A stretch of 64,000 nucleotides of DNA from Lepus europaeus (GCF_033115175.1 NC_084850.1:100441439-100505438); one strand, 5' to 3'; positions 48,967 through 60,346 are shown, counted from the first letter of the stretch. Program-made: numbers and translations. Notes: a model not told the origin generated them from the letters alone.

Positions 48967-49119
48967 TTTTATAAAGACACCAGTCATATTGGATTAAGGG
49001 CCCACTCTAATGACCTTGTCTTAACTGCAAAAACTCTATTTACCAATAAGGTTATAATAAGAAATACTGGAGATTAGGAGTCCAGTCCATTTGAGGAAGG
49101 CACAATACAACCCATAAAA

Positions 49120-49798
49120 GGATCCAAGACAATAGACATTTTGCTGTACTTGAAACCATTGATGCTGTCACACATTGGATGGTGGAGAGAAATGAACAGT
49201 GAAGGAATGTCTGGTTTTTACTTGCCTAGAACGCTTCCTGTGATGGTTCCAAACCAGCCTCCTGAAGAGTTGTTTCCAAGTGGCCCGTGGTTGGGGGAAT
49301 AAATTTAAGTAAATTTTGTAAACACTGCTCAGGATTGGCTTTTCCTGATAGTAATCCACAACTGCTTTTCTTTAGGTTAATTAAGTTCCAACTATCAAAG
49401 ACAATACCCCCAACAGCAAGAGATCACCCAATTAAGACATTTTGCTGCTAAATCAGAGGAAAGATACTTTCAACTCAGAAATGACCCAGTGAATAGCACA
49501 CCTCATAGAAATATCTGAGCAGTCACACATATCTCATATCACCAGTCCTGTAGACATTGTAGATAGAATGAGACAGGTATAAAGGGTTCACTGTCTAAGA
49601 CTGTGATGCCTTCGGGTCTAACTGGCTAAAAACCCTTTAGTTTAATGAGCCCAAGGATGCAAAAAACATACATATTAGGCGCTTGACTGACAACTAGGTG
49701 GAGCTATTAATACATGGGGGGGGGTCCAAAAGTGGGAGTAGGAACAAAACACAATTTGGCAAAGAATTACAACTTTGTTCAGGAGGAGTTTACATTTT
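49120..49798. other. No gene; unique sequence
   Basis: No recognised repeat or gene. A G run lies at about 49718-49725. Confidence 0.5.
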
Positions 49799-49814
49799 AA
49801 ATCAATTATTTATT

Positions 49815-50141
49815 TTTTTGAAGATTTATTTATTTATTTATTTGAAAGTCAGAGTTAGAGAGAGGAGAGGCAGAGAGAGGTCTGCACAGGTCCGCTGGTT
49901 CACTCCCCAGATGGCCACAATGGCCGGAGCTGTGCCGATCCGAAGCCAGGAGCCAGGAGCTTCTTCCAGGTCTCCCACGTGGGCGCAGGGGCCCAAGCAC
50001 TTGAGCCATCTTCCACTGCTTTCCCAGGCCATAGCAGAGAGCTGGATCGGAAGTGGAGCAGCTGGGTCTCAAATTGGTGCCCATATGGGATGCCGGCGCT
50101 TCAGGCCAGGGCGTTAACCCACTGCGCCACAGCACCAGTCC
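49815..50141 (-). mobile_element. C-SINE, younger
   Basis: Antisense full-length copy. Flanks 'aatcaattatttat' and 'agtcaattagttat' look like a TSD with two changes. Confidence 0.94.
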
Positions 50142-50366
50142 CATAAGTCAATTAGTTATAATATGATAAAGTCCAGGCCAAGAAAATACTTGGGCCAAAA
50201 AGAATGTACAAAAATGATTGAGAATTGGCTATGGCACATTGCCATATCTTGAGTAAGGATTGAGGGATGATGGACTGCTTCTCTGTAATGTGGAAACTGG
50301 TACTGGGTATATGCAGGTGGGATAAGAAGATCAATCAACTCTGGTTTGTCCATGCACTGCATTTTT

Positions 50367-50715
50367 TTCTAAAGATCTGTTTGTTTATTTGAAAGGCAGA
50401 GTTACAGAGAAAGATGAAGAGAGACAGAGAGAGTGAGAGACAGAGAAAGAGAGATAGAGAGAGATATCTTCCATCTACTGACTCACTCCTAAAATGGCCC
50501 CAACAGCCAGATCTGGGTCAGGCTGAAGCCAAGAGCCTGGAACTCTATCCAGCCCTCCCAGGTGGGTGCAGGGGCCCAAGCACTTAGCCCATCCTCCACT
50601 ACTTTCCCAGGTGCTTTAGCAGGGAGCTGGATCAGAAGTGGAGCAGCCTGGACTCAAACTTGCACTCATATGGGATGCCAGAACTGCAGGCACTGACTTA
50701 ACCTGAGAAGCACTC
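50367..50715 (-). mobile_element. C-SINE, older
   Basis: Antisense copy with a degraded tRNA-side end ('gacttaacctgagaagcact'). Confidence 0.88.
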
Positions 50716-50985
50716 AATTCTTTCCCCAAGGGTCAAAACCAGATGCCAGACTGTAGTGGCCCTAAAAATACACCAGTAAGATTTCCTGCTGTAGGAAAGA
50801 TAGCTAATCAGTAACCCTAGCTGTCAACTGACTTGAGCCAGCACCATGCTTCCCCAGGTCGACCAACAGCCACTGAGTATGGCGCGAGTTCTAGTGCTGG
50901 CCCATTCTTGTGGCACACAAGCTTCCTGTAGCCCATTTTCTTGGTTCGAACTTTCTTTGAGCTGTGAAGCAGAATGGTACTCTTT

Positions 50986-51305
50986 TTTTAAGATTTTATT
51001 TATTTTATTTAAGAGGTAGAGTTACAGACAGTGAGAGGGAGAGACAAAGAGAAAGGTCTTCCTTCTGTTGGTTCACTCCCCAAATGGCTGCAATAGCCAG
51101 GGCTGGGCCAGGCTGAAGCCAGGAGCTTCTTCTGGGTCTCCCACTCAGGTGCAGGGGCCCAAGGACTTGGGCCATCTTCTACTGCTTTCCCAGGCCATAG
51201 CAGAGAGCTGGATCAGAAGTGGAACAGCCGGGACTAGAACCGGCGCCCATATGGGATGCCGGCACTGCAGGTGATGGCTTTACCTGCTATGCCACAGCAC
51301 CGGCC
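50986..51305 (-). mobile_element. C-SINE with 15-bp TSD
   Basis: Antisense copy. 'agaatggtactcttt' (50971-50985) and 'agaatgggactcttt' (51306-51320). Confidence 0.95.
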
Positions 51306-51394
51306 AGAATGGGACTCTTTCTATCCAATCCTACTTGCTTCCACTTCTCCCTTCACAGATGGCAGACATGGATTATTGTCTGAAGTTTCTGTAC

Positions 51395-51960
51395 CCCCAT
51401 GCTTATTGCAGCTCAATTCACAATAGCAAGGTGATGGAATCAATCTTGATGTCCATCAACGGGTGACTGGATAAAGAAAATGTGACATATATACACAATG
51501 GAATATTAGTCAGCCATAAAAAGTCTTGACACTTGCAACAAAATGGATGGGATTGGAGATCCTTACGCTAAGTGAAATAAACTAGATGCAGGAAGACAAA
51601 TACCACATGTTTTCTCTCATTTATGGACGTTAATTTATGTATGAGTGCCATATTCATTGGTATATAAATATGTATAAATGTCTTAGCTGAATTATGTCCC
51701 TTACATAATAATATGTTTTCTTTCCTCATTTTATGATCTTTGTAATGCATCCTACAGTATATGATATTAGTGTATCCACCTCTTCTTTCAAAAAATATGT
51801 GTATAATATTTATATATGCAACACATATGAGAAAATGTTAAAAATTGTTAAAACTTTGTGTGCTCATTGAACCCTTGTTTATACTTCGTGTACTCTCTGA
51901 AATACTTTAAAACAAAAAGACAAAAAGTGATCCCCAAACACACAAAATAAATGAACACGT
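51395..51960 (+). mobile_element. L1 3' end, 5'-truncated
   Basis: Sense L1: 'ttgatgtccatcaacgggtg', 'acacaatggaatattagtca', 'aaatggatgggattggagat', then an AT-rich 3'UTR and an A-rich end near 51910-51930. Confidence 0.82.
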
Positions 51961-52761
51961 ACAAAAATTGGTAAAATCTGAACAGGATCTATAGTCTATT
52001 TCATTCTATTGTGACGATCGGTTCCCTGATTTGGCCAAATTAACTGTAGTTATATATGATATCACCATTAGGGCAAGATAGGTGTGAGTACACAGGACCT
52101 CTCAGTACTATTTTTGCAACTTCTTGTGAGTCAGTCATTTCAAAAGTTAAAGAGCTTTAGAGCAAAGTTCAAATCTCAGAGGCGTATTAGCATAAGGAAA
52201 AATGGTGGCTGGAAATGGTGATCTGTGTAGCTGTGATTCGTTACAGAACAACAGTTACTAAAATATGGAGGAATTGCTGTAATTCCACATCTTTATGCAG
52301 AGCAACAACCAAGTATATCTGTGGTCCAAAGCAGGGACGATAATCTGCAAGAAACTGAAACTTTGTGCTTTGTTATTTGTAATTTGTTATTTGTTATTCA
52401 ACAGGAGTGATTTTCACGGGCCAAGAAGGAAATATCCATGTCAAACTTTGCAGCTCAGTAGCAATTTGGAGGAAGCTCCCACGGACCGTAGTGGGTCACT
52501 CTTTGAGGAAATGCTGCATCACCAACCATCTTGATGGTGCAGAGGACAATGCGGTGTGGGAAAATGTGGACAATTCCAATTCTGAGCTGGAAAATCAGGT
52601 TCCGTATGTGAAGAAATTTTACAAATACTTTCGGCAATTTACATTGCTTATCTTTTTTATCAGTTCACAACAGTGATATATGAAGATAAAATGTCTATAT
52701 GAGGGCAATTCAAAAATTTTGTGAAAGAAATCCTTGTAATCTTTTTAAAAGTTTCAGCAAA
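51961..52761. other. No gene; unique sequence
   Basis: About 800 bp. Open frames of 79 and 89 codons (52295-52534, 52407-52676) overlap in different frames and match nothing known. About 52696-52735 weakly resembles a mariner-type terminal repeat. Confidence 0.45.
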
Positions 52762-52767
52762 GATAAT

Positions 52768-53256
52768 TGTGGGGAACCGCAGGCTGGCCACCTGTGAGAA
52801 CCTCCTCATCTGCATAGCTTGCAGCAATGGGTCGACCACAAGGCCCAGGAAAACAGCCAGGTGAAACAGATGAAACAGAATGGACTCTGCATAAACAACT
52901 AGGAGGAACCAGGTGAAACAGATGAAGTTGAGGCAGGACGGACTCTGCATAAACAACTAGGAAGAACCAGGTGAAACAGATGAACTTTCGACCTGAGGCT
53001 ATACACGTCTTTTCATCTGATTGGACGATACCAGCGTGAACTGCACGTGAAGAGAGCCGCCATTGGCTGTGGAGCGGATGCTCCACGGGACTTGGGGTAT
53101 AAAGGGACATTGGGAATTGGGCTTGGAGCTCCTCCTTCTCTTTTCTTCTCCCCCCCCACTCTTTCCTTCTGCCCCCACAAGTAAAAGTTCCTTGAGAACC
53201 GAGAAACAGTGACCGTGTCATGATTGTGTTGGACCCTTGCTGGCAAGGGTCCGACA
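52768..53256 (+). mobile_element. Solo LTR of an endogenous retrovirus (ERV2-type)
   Basis: A 489-bp unit with TG...CA ends ('tgtggggaaccgcagg' to 'gggtccgaca') and an exact 6-bp TSD 'gataat' (52762-52767, 53257-53262). It carries an inverted CCAAT box (53062-53066) and a TATA box (TATAAA 53098-53103), which fix the plus orientation. Two 45-bp repeats at 58-bp spacing (52882, 52940) lie in the U3. No internal retroviral genes remain, consistent with LTR-LTR recombination. The 6-bp TSD favours a class II (beta-like) ERV. Confidence 0.9.
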
Positions 53257-53918
53257 GATAATAGTACATATTTATGGGCTACACTGTGTCACTTCAATAC
53301 ATGTATAAAATGTGTACTGATCAAATCAGAGTAATCAACATTTCCCCTTCTATTTGTTCATGAAATATGCACGAGGTTATTGTGAACTACAGTCATTCCA
53401 CTAGGCTAGTAGCACTGGAAACTTATCCCTTCAATTTAACTCTGATTTAGTATCTGATATCCGAACTCCCTCTATCCGCTTTCACCACTCCCAGACACTA
53501 GTAATCACCCGTGTTCAGACTGAGATTTTTTCTGTTTTTTTTTTTTTTTCCAGCTTCCACATATAAAAAAGGGAAGACGTGCAGTATTTGTCTTTCTGTG
53601 GCTTTATTTGGCTTAACGTGATATCCTCCAGTTCCCTCCATTCTGCTGCAAATAACAAGATTTCATCCTTTTACAGCTGACTAATATTCTGCTCTGTGTA
53701 GATATGCCAGATTTTCCTTTTCTATTCATCTAATGATGGACACCTTGGTTGATTCCATATCTTGGCTATTGTGAATAACTGCTGCAATAAACGTGATGGA
53801 ACAGGTTTCTGTTTGAAACAATGAGCTCATGTCTTTGAGATATATACCCAGTAGTGGGATGGCTGGGTCATAAAACAGTTCTATGTCTAGTTTTTTTTTT
53901 TAAAGAAATATCCATTCT

Positions 53919-54210
53919 CCAGATTCCTCCATTTTGTTGCAAATGATCAGATTTCATTGTTTTTTACTGCTGTATATTATTCTATAGAGTACATGTGCAA
54001 ACTGTTGAAATCTTTATTTAATATATGCTAAATTGATCTTCTGTATATAAAGATAATTGAAAATGAATCTTGATATGAATGGAATGGGAGAGGGAGCAGG
54101 AGAGGGGAGGGTTGTGGGTGGGAGGGAAGTTATGGGGAGGAAAAAGCCATTGTAATCCATAAGCTGTACTTTGGAAATTTATAATTAAATAAAAGTTAAA
54201 AAATAATAAA
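53919..54210 (+). mobile_element. Young L1 3' end with 5' inversion
   Basis: 54000-54210 is the lagomorph L1 3'UTR in sense, ending in an A-rich tail (compare the reverse of 28477-28680). 53919-53998 is L1 ORF2-end sequence in the opposite orientation. The whole is bounded by an exact 17-bp TSD 'aaagaaatatccattct' (53902-53918, 54211-54227). This is the structure made by twin priming. Confidence 0.88.
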
Positions 54211-54806
54211 AAAGAAATATCCATTCTGTTTTCCATCGTGGCTGCACTAATTTACATTCCTACCAATATCATATGAGACTCCCCCTTTCTCTATATCCTT
54301 GACAACATTTGTTACTCTGTCTTTTTGATAATTCTAATAGGGGTGAAGTGATATCTCACCATGTTTTTGATTTGCATTTCCCTGATGGCTAGTGACACCG
54401 AGCATTTTTTCTTGTATTTATTGGTCATTTGAATGTCTTCTTTTGAGAAATGTCTATGCAGTTCCTTTGCCTATTTCTTAACTGAATTGGTTGCTTTATT
54501 GTTGTTGAATTTCTTGAGTTCTTGATATAGTTTGGAAATTAATCCTTTGTCAGATGAGTTGTTTGCAAATGTATCTACCCATTCTGTAGAAAGCCTATTC
54601 AGTCTTTGCCTTTGCTGTGCAGAACCTTCTGGGTTTGATATAATCCCATCTGTTTAGTTTTATTTTCATTGCCTTTGTTTTGGGGGGGTCTTATTCAAAG
54701 TCATTGCCTACATCAATGTTGTGAAGTATTTCTGCTGTTTTATTCTAGCAAATTCATAGTTTGAGGTGTTACATTTAGGTCTTTCATTTACCTTAAGTTG
54801 ATTTTT

Positions 54807-54838
54807 AAAAATTTACTTATTTATTTGAAAATCAGAGT

Positions 54839-54885
<47 letters not shown>

Positions 54886-55136
54886 TTCCATCCGCTGATT
54901 CACTCCCCAAATGGCTGCAATGGCCAGAGCTGCACTGATCCAAAGCCAGGAGTCAGGAGTTCCCTCCATGTCTGCTATGTGGGTGCAGGGGCCCAAGGAC
55001 TTGGGCCATCTTCCACTGCTTTCCCAGGCCATAGCAGAGAGCTGGATCAGAAGTGGAGAAGCCGGACTCGAACCAGCACTCACATGGATGCTGGCACCGC
55101 AGACAGCTGTACCTGCTATGCCACAGCACCAGGCCC
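54807..55136 (-). mobile_element. C-SINE with 15-bp TSD
   Basis: Antisense copy. 'cttaagttgattttt' at 54792-54806 and 55137-55151. (GA)n at 54841-54883. Confidence 0.96.
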
Positions 55137-55241
55137 CTTAAGTTGATTTTTGTACATGGTGAGAAGTAGGGATCTAATTTCCTTTTGCTACATATGTATA
55201 TCCATGTTTCATAGCACCATTTAATGAAAAGACTATCCTTG

Positions 55242-55606
55242 AGGTCAACGTTGTAGCGCAGGGGGTTAAGCTGTCACCTGTGACACCAGATCCCATATGG
55301 GCACCGGTGCAAGACCTGGCTGCTCCTCTTCCCATTCAGCTTCCTGCTGATGCACCTGGAAAAGCAGTGAAAGATGGCCCAAGTGCTTGATTCCCCGCAC
55401 CCATGTGAGAGACGTAGAGAAAGCTCCTGGCTCCTGGCTTCGGATAGGCCCAGCTCAGGCCATTGCAGCCATTTAAGGAATGAACCAACAGATAGGAGAT
55501 CTCTCTCTCTTCTCTCTCTCTCTCCCTCCCTCCCTCCCTCCCTCCTCTCTCTCCTCTCTCTCCTCTCTCTCCTCTCTCTTTCTCCTCTCTCTCTTCCTTT
55601 CTCCAA
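55242..55606 (+). mobile_element. C-SINE with expanded CT tail
   Basis: Sense copy. The pyrimidine tail at 55499-55595 has grown into (CTCC)n and (TCTCTCC)n. TSD not obvious. Confidence 0.9.
55499..55595. repeat. (CT)n/(CCCT)n/(CTCTCTC) compound microsatellite
   Basis: Homopyrimidine tract of about 97 bp arising from the SINE tail. Confidence 0.93.
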
Positions 55607-56070
55607 ATGTATGTTTTGACACCTTTTCAAAAATCAATTGGCTGTGTGTACTTAGGTTAATGTCTTCACTCTCTATTCAGTTTCACTGACCCCGTGTATC
55701 AATTTTTATGCCAGTAGCGTGCTGTTTTAATGACTATAACTTTGTGTTTATTTATTTATTTATGCTCACGATCACTTAGGCTATTCTGGGTCTTTTTTTG
55801 TTCCCTTATGAATTTTAGGATTATTTTCTATCATTATGTAAAAAAATGAACTTGGTATTTCGATGGTGATTGCATTGAATCTGTAGATTGTGTTAGGTAG
55901 TATGAGCATTTTAATAATATTAATTCTTCCAACACGTGAACACGGATATCTTTTCCATCTTGTGTGTCCTTGATGATTTTGTTCATTAGTGGTTTATAAT
56001 TTTCATTGTAGAAGGTTTTCACTTTTTCAATTAAATTTATTCCTAAATATTTGATTTTTTTTTGTAGCTG

Positions 56071-56610
56071 AGTGATGCTGGGGCTTATGGCACAAGTAAC
56101 AGTGGCCCTGGAACTGTGTGATGTGGATGGGAACTTCCCCAGCTTCTGCTTGATGGGATGACTGATGCTGGGGCTTATAATACAAAAAGCCCTAGTCCCA
56201 GTGTTAGGGGATGTGAAGAGGACCTTGCCCAGGTCCCATGGGGTAAATACAGGGTATTCCTAGGATTGTGCAATGACAAGCAAAGACCTGGATCAGTGGA
56301 AAGCAGGTGGGATCTTCCCTAAGTCCCACAGAGTGAGTTCAGGTGATTCTGAGGAATATATACTAATTGTCACAGTTCCAGAGCTATAACACAGGAAGGA
56401 GCTCATGCCCACATCCCAAAGGTAAAGTGTAGGCTATGCTGGAGATTATGCAAGGGAAGGCTTGGGTCTGGAGCAGTGGAATGCAGGTAGGGACCTACAC
56501 CAATCCGACAGGGTGAACTTCAGCTTGCTCTGTGGAACAGAACTGCAACAGTCCCAGTCCCAGCGCTGCAGAACTCAGGTCTCACAGTGACTGCAGGTTA
56601 TACCAGGATC
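56071..56610 (+). repeat. Six-unit ~90-bp tandem repeat
   Basis: Diverged units beginning near 56074, 56164, 56254, 56345, 56435 and 56524 (spacing 90-91 bp). A shared plan recurs: 'gatgctggggctta'-like start, then a 'ctgg..cagtg' block, then 'gggaacttccccag'-like and 'cccacaggg.gaa'-like blocks. Not assigned to a known family. It begins exactly where the antisense L1M stops. Confidence 0.75.
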
Positions 56611-56807
56611 CCTAGTCTCATTCTCCTGTTTCCGCCATAGACAAACTCTCCATATATTTGCAATATGTTCCTGATATGCCTGTATTTTTCAAGAATGTAT
56701 AGTGAGACTTGATGTCATATCTTTTTAATGCCCTTTTCTTTGTCAGAAGTTCAATGTTTAGTTTCTTTTCCAGATGGTAATATTCACTTTACAGATCTAG
56801 CTGTGTT

Positions 56808-56808
<1 letters not shown>

Positions 56809-56838
<30 letters not shown>

Positions 56839-56855
56839 ATATGTATATATATATG
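56809..56855. repeat. (TA)n/(TACA) microsatellite
   Basis: AT-rich alternating tract with ATAC and ATGT variants; potentially cruciform-forming. Confidence 0.93.
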
Positions 56856-56986
56856 TTTGTTGGATGTCTGGATCATTTATATTGGTGCAGCTTTTACTCA
56901 GCATAATGTTTCTGAGTCCAGTAACAATACATGGCTACTATTTGCTTTGCTTTAGGAATTGAAGTTTGTGGTTTTTTTTTATCTAA

Positions 56987-57440
56987 TTGGGCCTGTTTTG
57001 TATCATGAAAGACCAGTCTCAGAGTGTCAGGGTCAAGGACAAGGGGCTCTTTCAGGATAAGAAAGAACTGGTGGTGAACTTGGTAATTGGCTTGTTGAGC
57101 ACCCCCCGAGCCTTCTCTGTGACAGAGACTGGAAAGCTAAAAAACTCTATTGTGCCTCAGAAACAAGAGAAAGCATGCAATTTAGGCTCTGCTATTCAGG
57201 TGTGTGTGTGTGTGTGTGCACCTTCTTTTGGGTGAGGAGGGGAGTAGCAAGAAGAGACACTTCCATTCTCATTCTGCCACTGAGAATCTATTGGGGACAG
57301 ACTGGTTCTGGAACAACAGAGCAAATGACAGCTTCTTTTTTGTTTTTCAGGACTGCATCAAGGATATCAAGCTCCCAACCCGGGCTAAAGGGGCTGGGAT
57401 CCTGAGTCCAGCTGTCAGGAAAGACACACCCTGATTTCCC
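56987..57440 (+). other. Gene-like block of unknown identity
   Basis: Less AT-rich than its surroundings. 57007-57198 is an open stretch of about 64 codons ending '...gctattcag' immediately before 'gtgtgtgtg'. After 57338-57353 ('cttttttgtttttcag', a good acceptor) comes an open stretch 'DCIKDIKLPTRAKGAG' to a stop near 57434. It may be chance, a decayed exon pair or an unrecognised repeat. No family was recognised; no function is proposed. Confidence 0.25.
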
Positions 57441-58120
57441 AGCTGATGGTGGAAGAGGGAGCCTTCTTCCCAGTGTGAGAGTTCTTCTGGTTGTTCAGGT
57501 AGTCATTCCTGAGCCTAGCCATTTCTCCTTCAACCCGTCCGCTGATGCTGTAAACACCTTATTCTCTATATGAAATCCATGTCTTTGTAAAATAGCTGGA
57601 GTGATTTCTGTTCTGTGCAAGTGAAATCTCACTGATAAACACGCTGATAAAAGGAAGTCCTTCCTATATGAACAGCTTGTTCTTTGGAGGGGCCCTCATT
57701 AATACATGTCAGGTACACAGTCTCTTTTTACAGCCCACAATTCCCAGACTAGTGACCAAATGAAAGGAATCTTTTATATGTTGGGAGTGCGACTCCTTTT
57801 CCAGGGCAATTAGAACCCCTTATCCTCAATGGAATTTGCTTTTAGTTACTTGCTACATCTCCCCTCTCAGAATAAATTAACCTAATGAAGAAATGTCTGG
57901 TTTTTTTTCCCCCAGGATCCTGACAGCGAAGGCTTAGGTCCAAAAAGGGAGGAGATGAGGCAAGAAGAGTGGGATTGGAAGACTGTCTTTAGCAGGCCAC
58001 CCAAAAGAGTCAGCCTGTTGAGCCTGTTCATGGTGACCAAGGTGGTCTGCTCACTAGCTCCTCCTCCTTGCTTTATGTATTCTCTCACCTCCCACCTGTA
58101 TCCTGTCAATCAGAAAACTC
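57441..58120. other. No gene; unique sequence
   Basis: Nothing identifiable. A second acceptor-like tract 'ttttttttcccccag' lies at 57902-57916. Confidence 0.45.
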
Positions 58121-58121
58121 G

Positions 58122-58452
58122 GGAACCAGTGTACTGGCACAGAAGTTTAAGCCACTGCTTGAGATAGGGGCATTCCCATATGGGGGATTTGAGTCCTGGC
58201 TTCTCCACTTCAGGTCCAGCTCCCCGCTAATGCACCCAGGAAACAGCAGAAGATGGCACATGTATTTGGGCCTCTTCCACCTATATGGGAAACCCGGATG
58301 GAGTTCCATGCTCCTGGCTTTGGCCTGGCCCAGCTGTGACTGTTGCAGCCACTTAGGAAATGAACCAGTGGATGGAAGGTCTCTCACGTGCACGCTCTCT
58401 TGAGCTCACTCACGCTCTCACTCTTCAAATAAACAAATACATCTTTGAAAAT
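58122..58452 (+). mobile_element. C-SINE, old
   Basis: Sense copy with a diverged (CT)n ('gctctcttgagctcactcac'). Tail AAATAAACAAATACATC. Confidence 0.86.
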
Positions 58453-58633
58453 AAACCAGAAATAAACTGATTCCATATCTGAAAACTGGGTCCCTTTCAC
58501 TTTTTTTTTTTTTTTTGCAAAAGTGGATTTGAGAAGCTTTAAAAGGCTTTTTTGTAGTGTATAAAAAACTTGCATCTTCATTCTTCACCAACATTTAAAT
58601 AACTGAACACAACACTTAAAGGTCAAAACATTT

Positions 58634-58850
58634 TTTGAAGGATTTATTTGTTTATTTGAAAAGCAGTTAGAGAGAGAGAGATCTCCCATCTGCTGGTTCA
58701 CATCCCAAATGGCCTCAAAGACTACTGGGTTGGGACTAGATTGAGGCCAGGAGCCTGCAGTTCCATCCACTCTCCTTGGTGAGTGGGCGTTCTGGTATGC
58801 AATGTTGGTGTGGCAGGTGGCTGCTTAACCCACTGTACCACAACACTGGC
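58634..58850 (-). mobile_element. C-SINE with internal deletion
   Basis: Antisense copy missing about 100 bp of the middle; it jumps from 'cagttccatccact' to 'gtgagtgggcgttctggtat'. Confidence 0.85.
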
Positions 58851-58983
58851 TTTATGAAGGTAAAAACATTATTAAGGGTGAAAGTCCCTGAGCTCCCTGT
58901 TAGCACACAAAATTCTCAAACATTTAAAAAACATTGGTGTTGGGAACTGAGCATTTGTGTTCAGCCTAAATCCATATATCAGG

Positions 58984-59309
58984 GGCCCTCACTTTGGCAT
59001 AATGAATTAGGCCTCCGCCTGCAGTGCTGGCATACCATATGGGCGCTGGTTCGAGTCCCGGCTGCTCCACTTCCAATCCGGCTCTCTGCTATGGCCTGGG
59101 AAAGCAGTAGAAGATGGCCCAAGTCCTTGGGCCCCTGCATGCCATGTGGGAGAGCCAGAAGAAGCTCCTGGCTCTTGGCTTTGGCCTGGTCATTGCAGCC
59201 CTCTGTAGAGCGATTCAGCAGGTGGAAGATCTCCCTTTCTGTCTCTGTCTCTCTCTCTCTCTGTAACTCTGCCTTTCAAATAAATAAAACGAATCTTAAA
59301 AAAAAAACA
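58984..59309 (+). mobile_element. C-SINE with intact B box
   Basis: Sense copy. B box 'ggttcgagtcc' at about 59048. Short deletion in the right part ('tggcctggtcattgcagccc'). Confidence 0.93.
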
Positions 59310-59317
59310 ATACAAGA

Positions 59318-59488
59318 AGAAGGCAGCTATGTGCCAAGCAAGAAGCAGGTGCCCACCAGGCACAGGATCTGTCAGCACCCTGATTGTGGACTTCCTGGCC
59401 TCCAAAACTGGGAGAAATTCATGTTTGTTGTTTCAGTTACCCAGCCTGTAGTAATTTGTTTTAGCGTCTCAAACTGATTACGACAATT
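59318..59488 (+). mobile_element. MaLR-like LTR 3' part
   Basis: 'gattgtggacttcctggcct', 'ttgttgtttcagttacccag' and 'agtaatttgttttagcgtct' follow the usual MaLR LTR 3' end. The left part may have been displaced by the SINE at 58984. Confidence 0.6.
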
Positions 59489-59859
59489 GGTAATGAAATA
59501 GCTATTGATTCTGGGATTTGTTTTTAAAGACAAAGTGCATGCTTTTCTTGCTTATAAGCCACTCTTCTGAATCTGCTAAGGTCACCCCCGGAGGAGTCCT
59601 CCCTCCAGATGAGTCTCTTTAGGGAACATGCAGCCCAGGTGTAATTCTGGGTGGTCAGCACCAGGAGGAGTTCAGAAGCCTGGAGGGTCTCACTACAGGA
59701 AACCCTATCTCGGTTCTCCGCTTGCCTCCCTGGTCTGTGGCCCTCCACCTGGGCCCAGTAAATACCCCCAGCCCCTGCCTAACTGACGGTGATCAGTGAT
59801 CGGTAAATGCTAAGTCTTTTCATTCCCCGATGTCCCTTCCTTCACATAAGAGTGCCTCT
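59489..59859. other. No gene; unique sequence
   Basis: Moderate GC. No repeat or gene recognised. Confidence 0.45.
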
Positions 59860-60117
59860 AAGTCTTCTATCCGCCGGTTCACTCCCCAAATGGCTGCAAT
59901 GGCCAGAGCTGGGCCAATCCAAAGCCAGGAACCAGGAGCATCTTCTGGGTCTCCCATGTGGGTGCAGGGGCCCAAGCACCTGGACCATCTTCCACTGTTT
60001 CACATACCACAGCAGAGAGTTGAATCAGAAGAGGAGCAGCTGGGACTAGAACTCACACCCATATGGGATACCAGTGCTGCAGGCAGAGGACTAACCTATT
60101 GTGCAACAGCACCGGCC
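59860..60117 (-). mobile_element. C-SINE without 3' tail
   Basis: Antisense body beginning 'gtcttctatccgccggttca'. The A-rich/(GA)n tail is absent, which is unusual for a SINE. Ends 'caacagcaccggccc'. Confidence 0.88.
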
Positions 60118-60346
60118 CTCATGCAACTCATTTTTACCAAAAACTGGTCCCTGTGTCTGCTCTTGTGAGTATCACTGATTGACACCTGAAGCTGATCAGT
60201 CCACAAGAAAATTTGAGCATTCATAGTTGTTTATTTAGTCCAGCTATCTGAATCAGACAACTACACTGTAGTTATATTAGATGGAGGTATTTTACAGTGG
60301 CACAGATTAAATTGAAAAAGTCATGCATTTTAAAAAACTTGTTGAT

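Larger units (their letters stand above)
48326..49119 (+). mobile_element. MaLR/ERVL-like LTR, split by a C-SINE
   Basis: Left 'tgttagtctcctagagccgc' to 'caaactaagtggctttaaaa'. Right 'ttacaattctggaggctaga', 'ataaagacaccagtcatatt', 'gcacaatacaacccataa'. This is an old solo-LTR layout; subfamily not resolved. Confidence 0.65.
53270..56067 (-). mobile_element. L1M-type LINE, antisense, multiply interrupted
   Basis: Antisense 3'UTR (53270-53530), then the ORF2 3' end ('ccttggttgattccatatct', 'gatggctgggtcataaaaca') and antisense ORF2 on to 56067 ('gaatctgtagattgtgttag', 'aaatttattcctaaatattt'). Broken by insertions at 53919-54210, 54807-55136 and 55242-55606. No intact frame. Confidence 0.85.
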
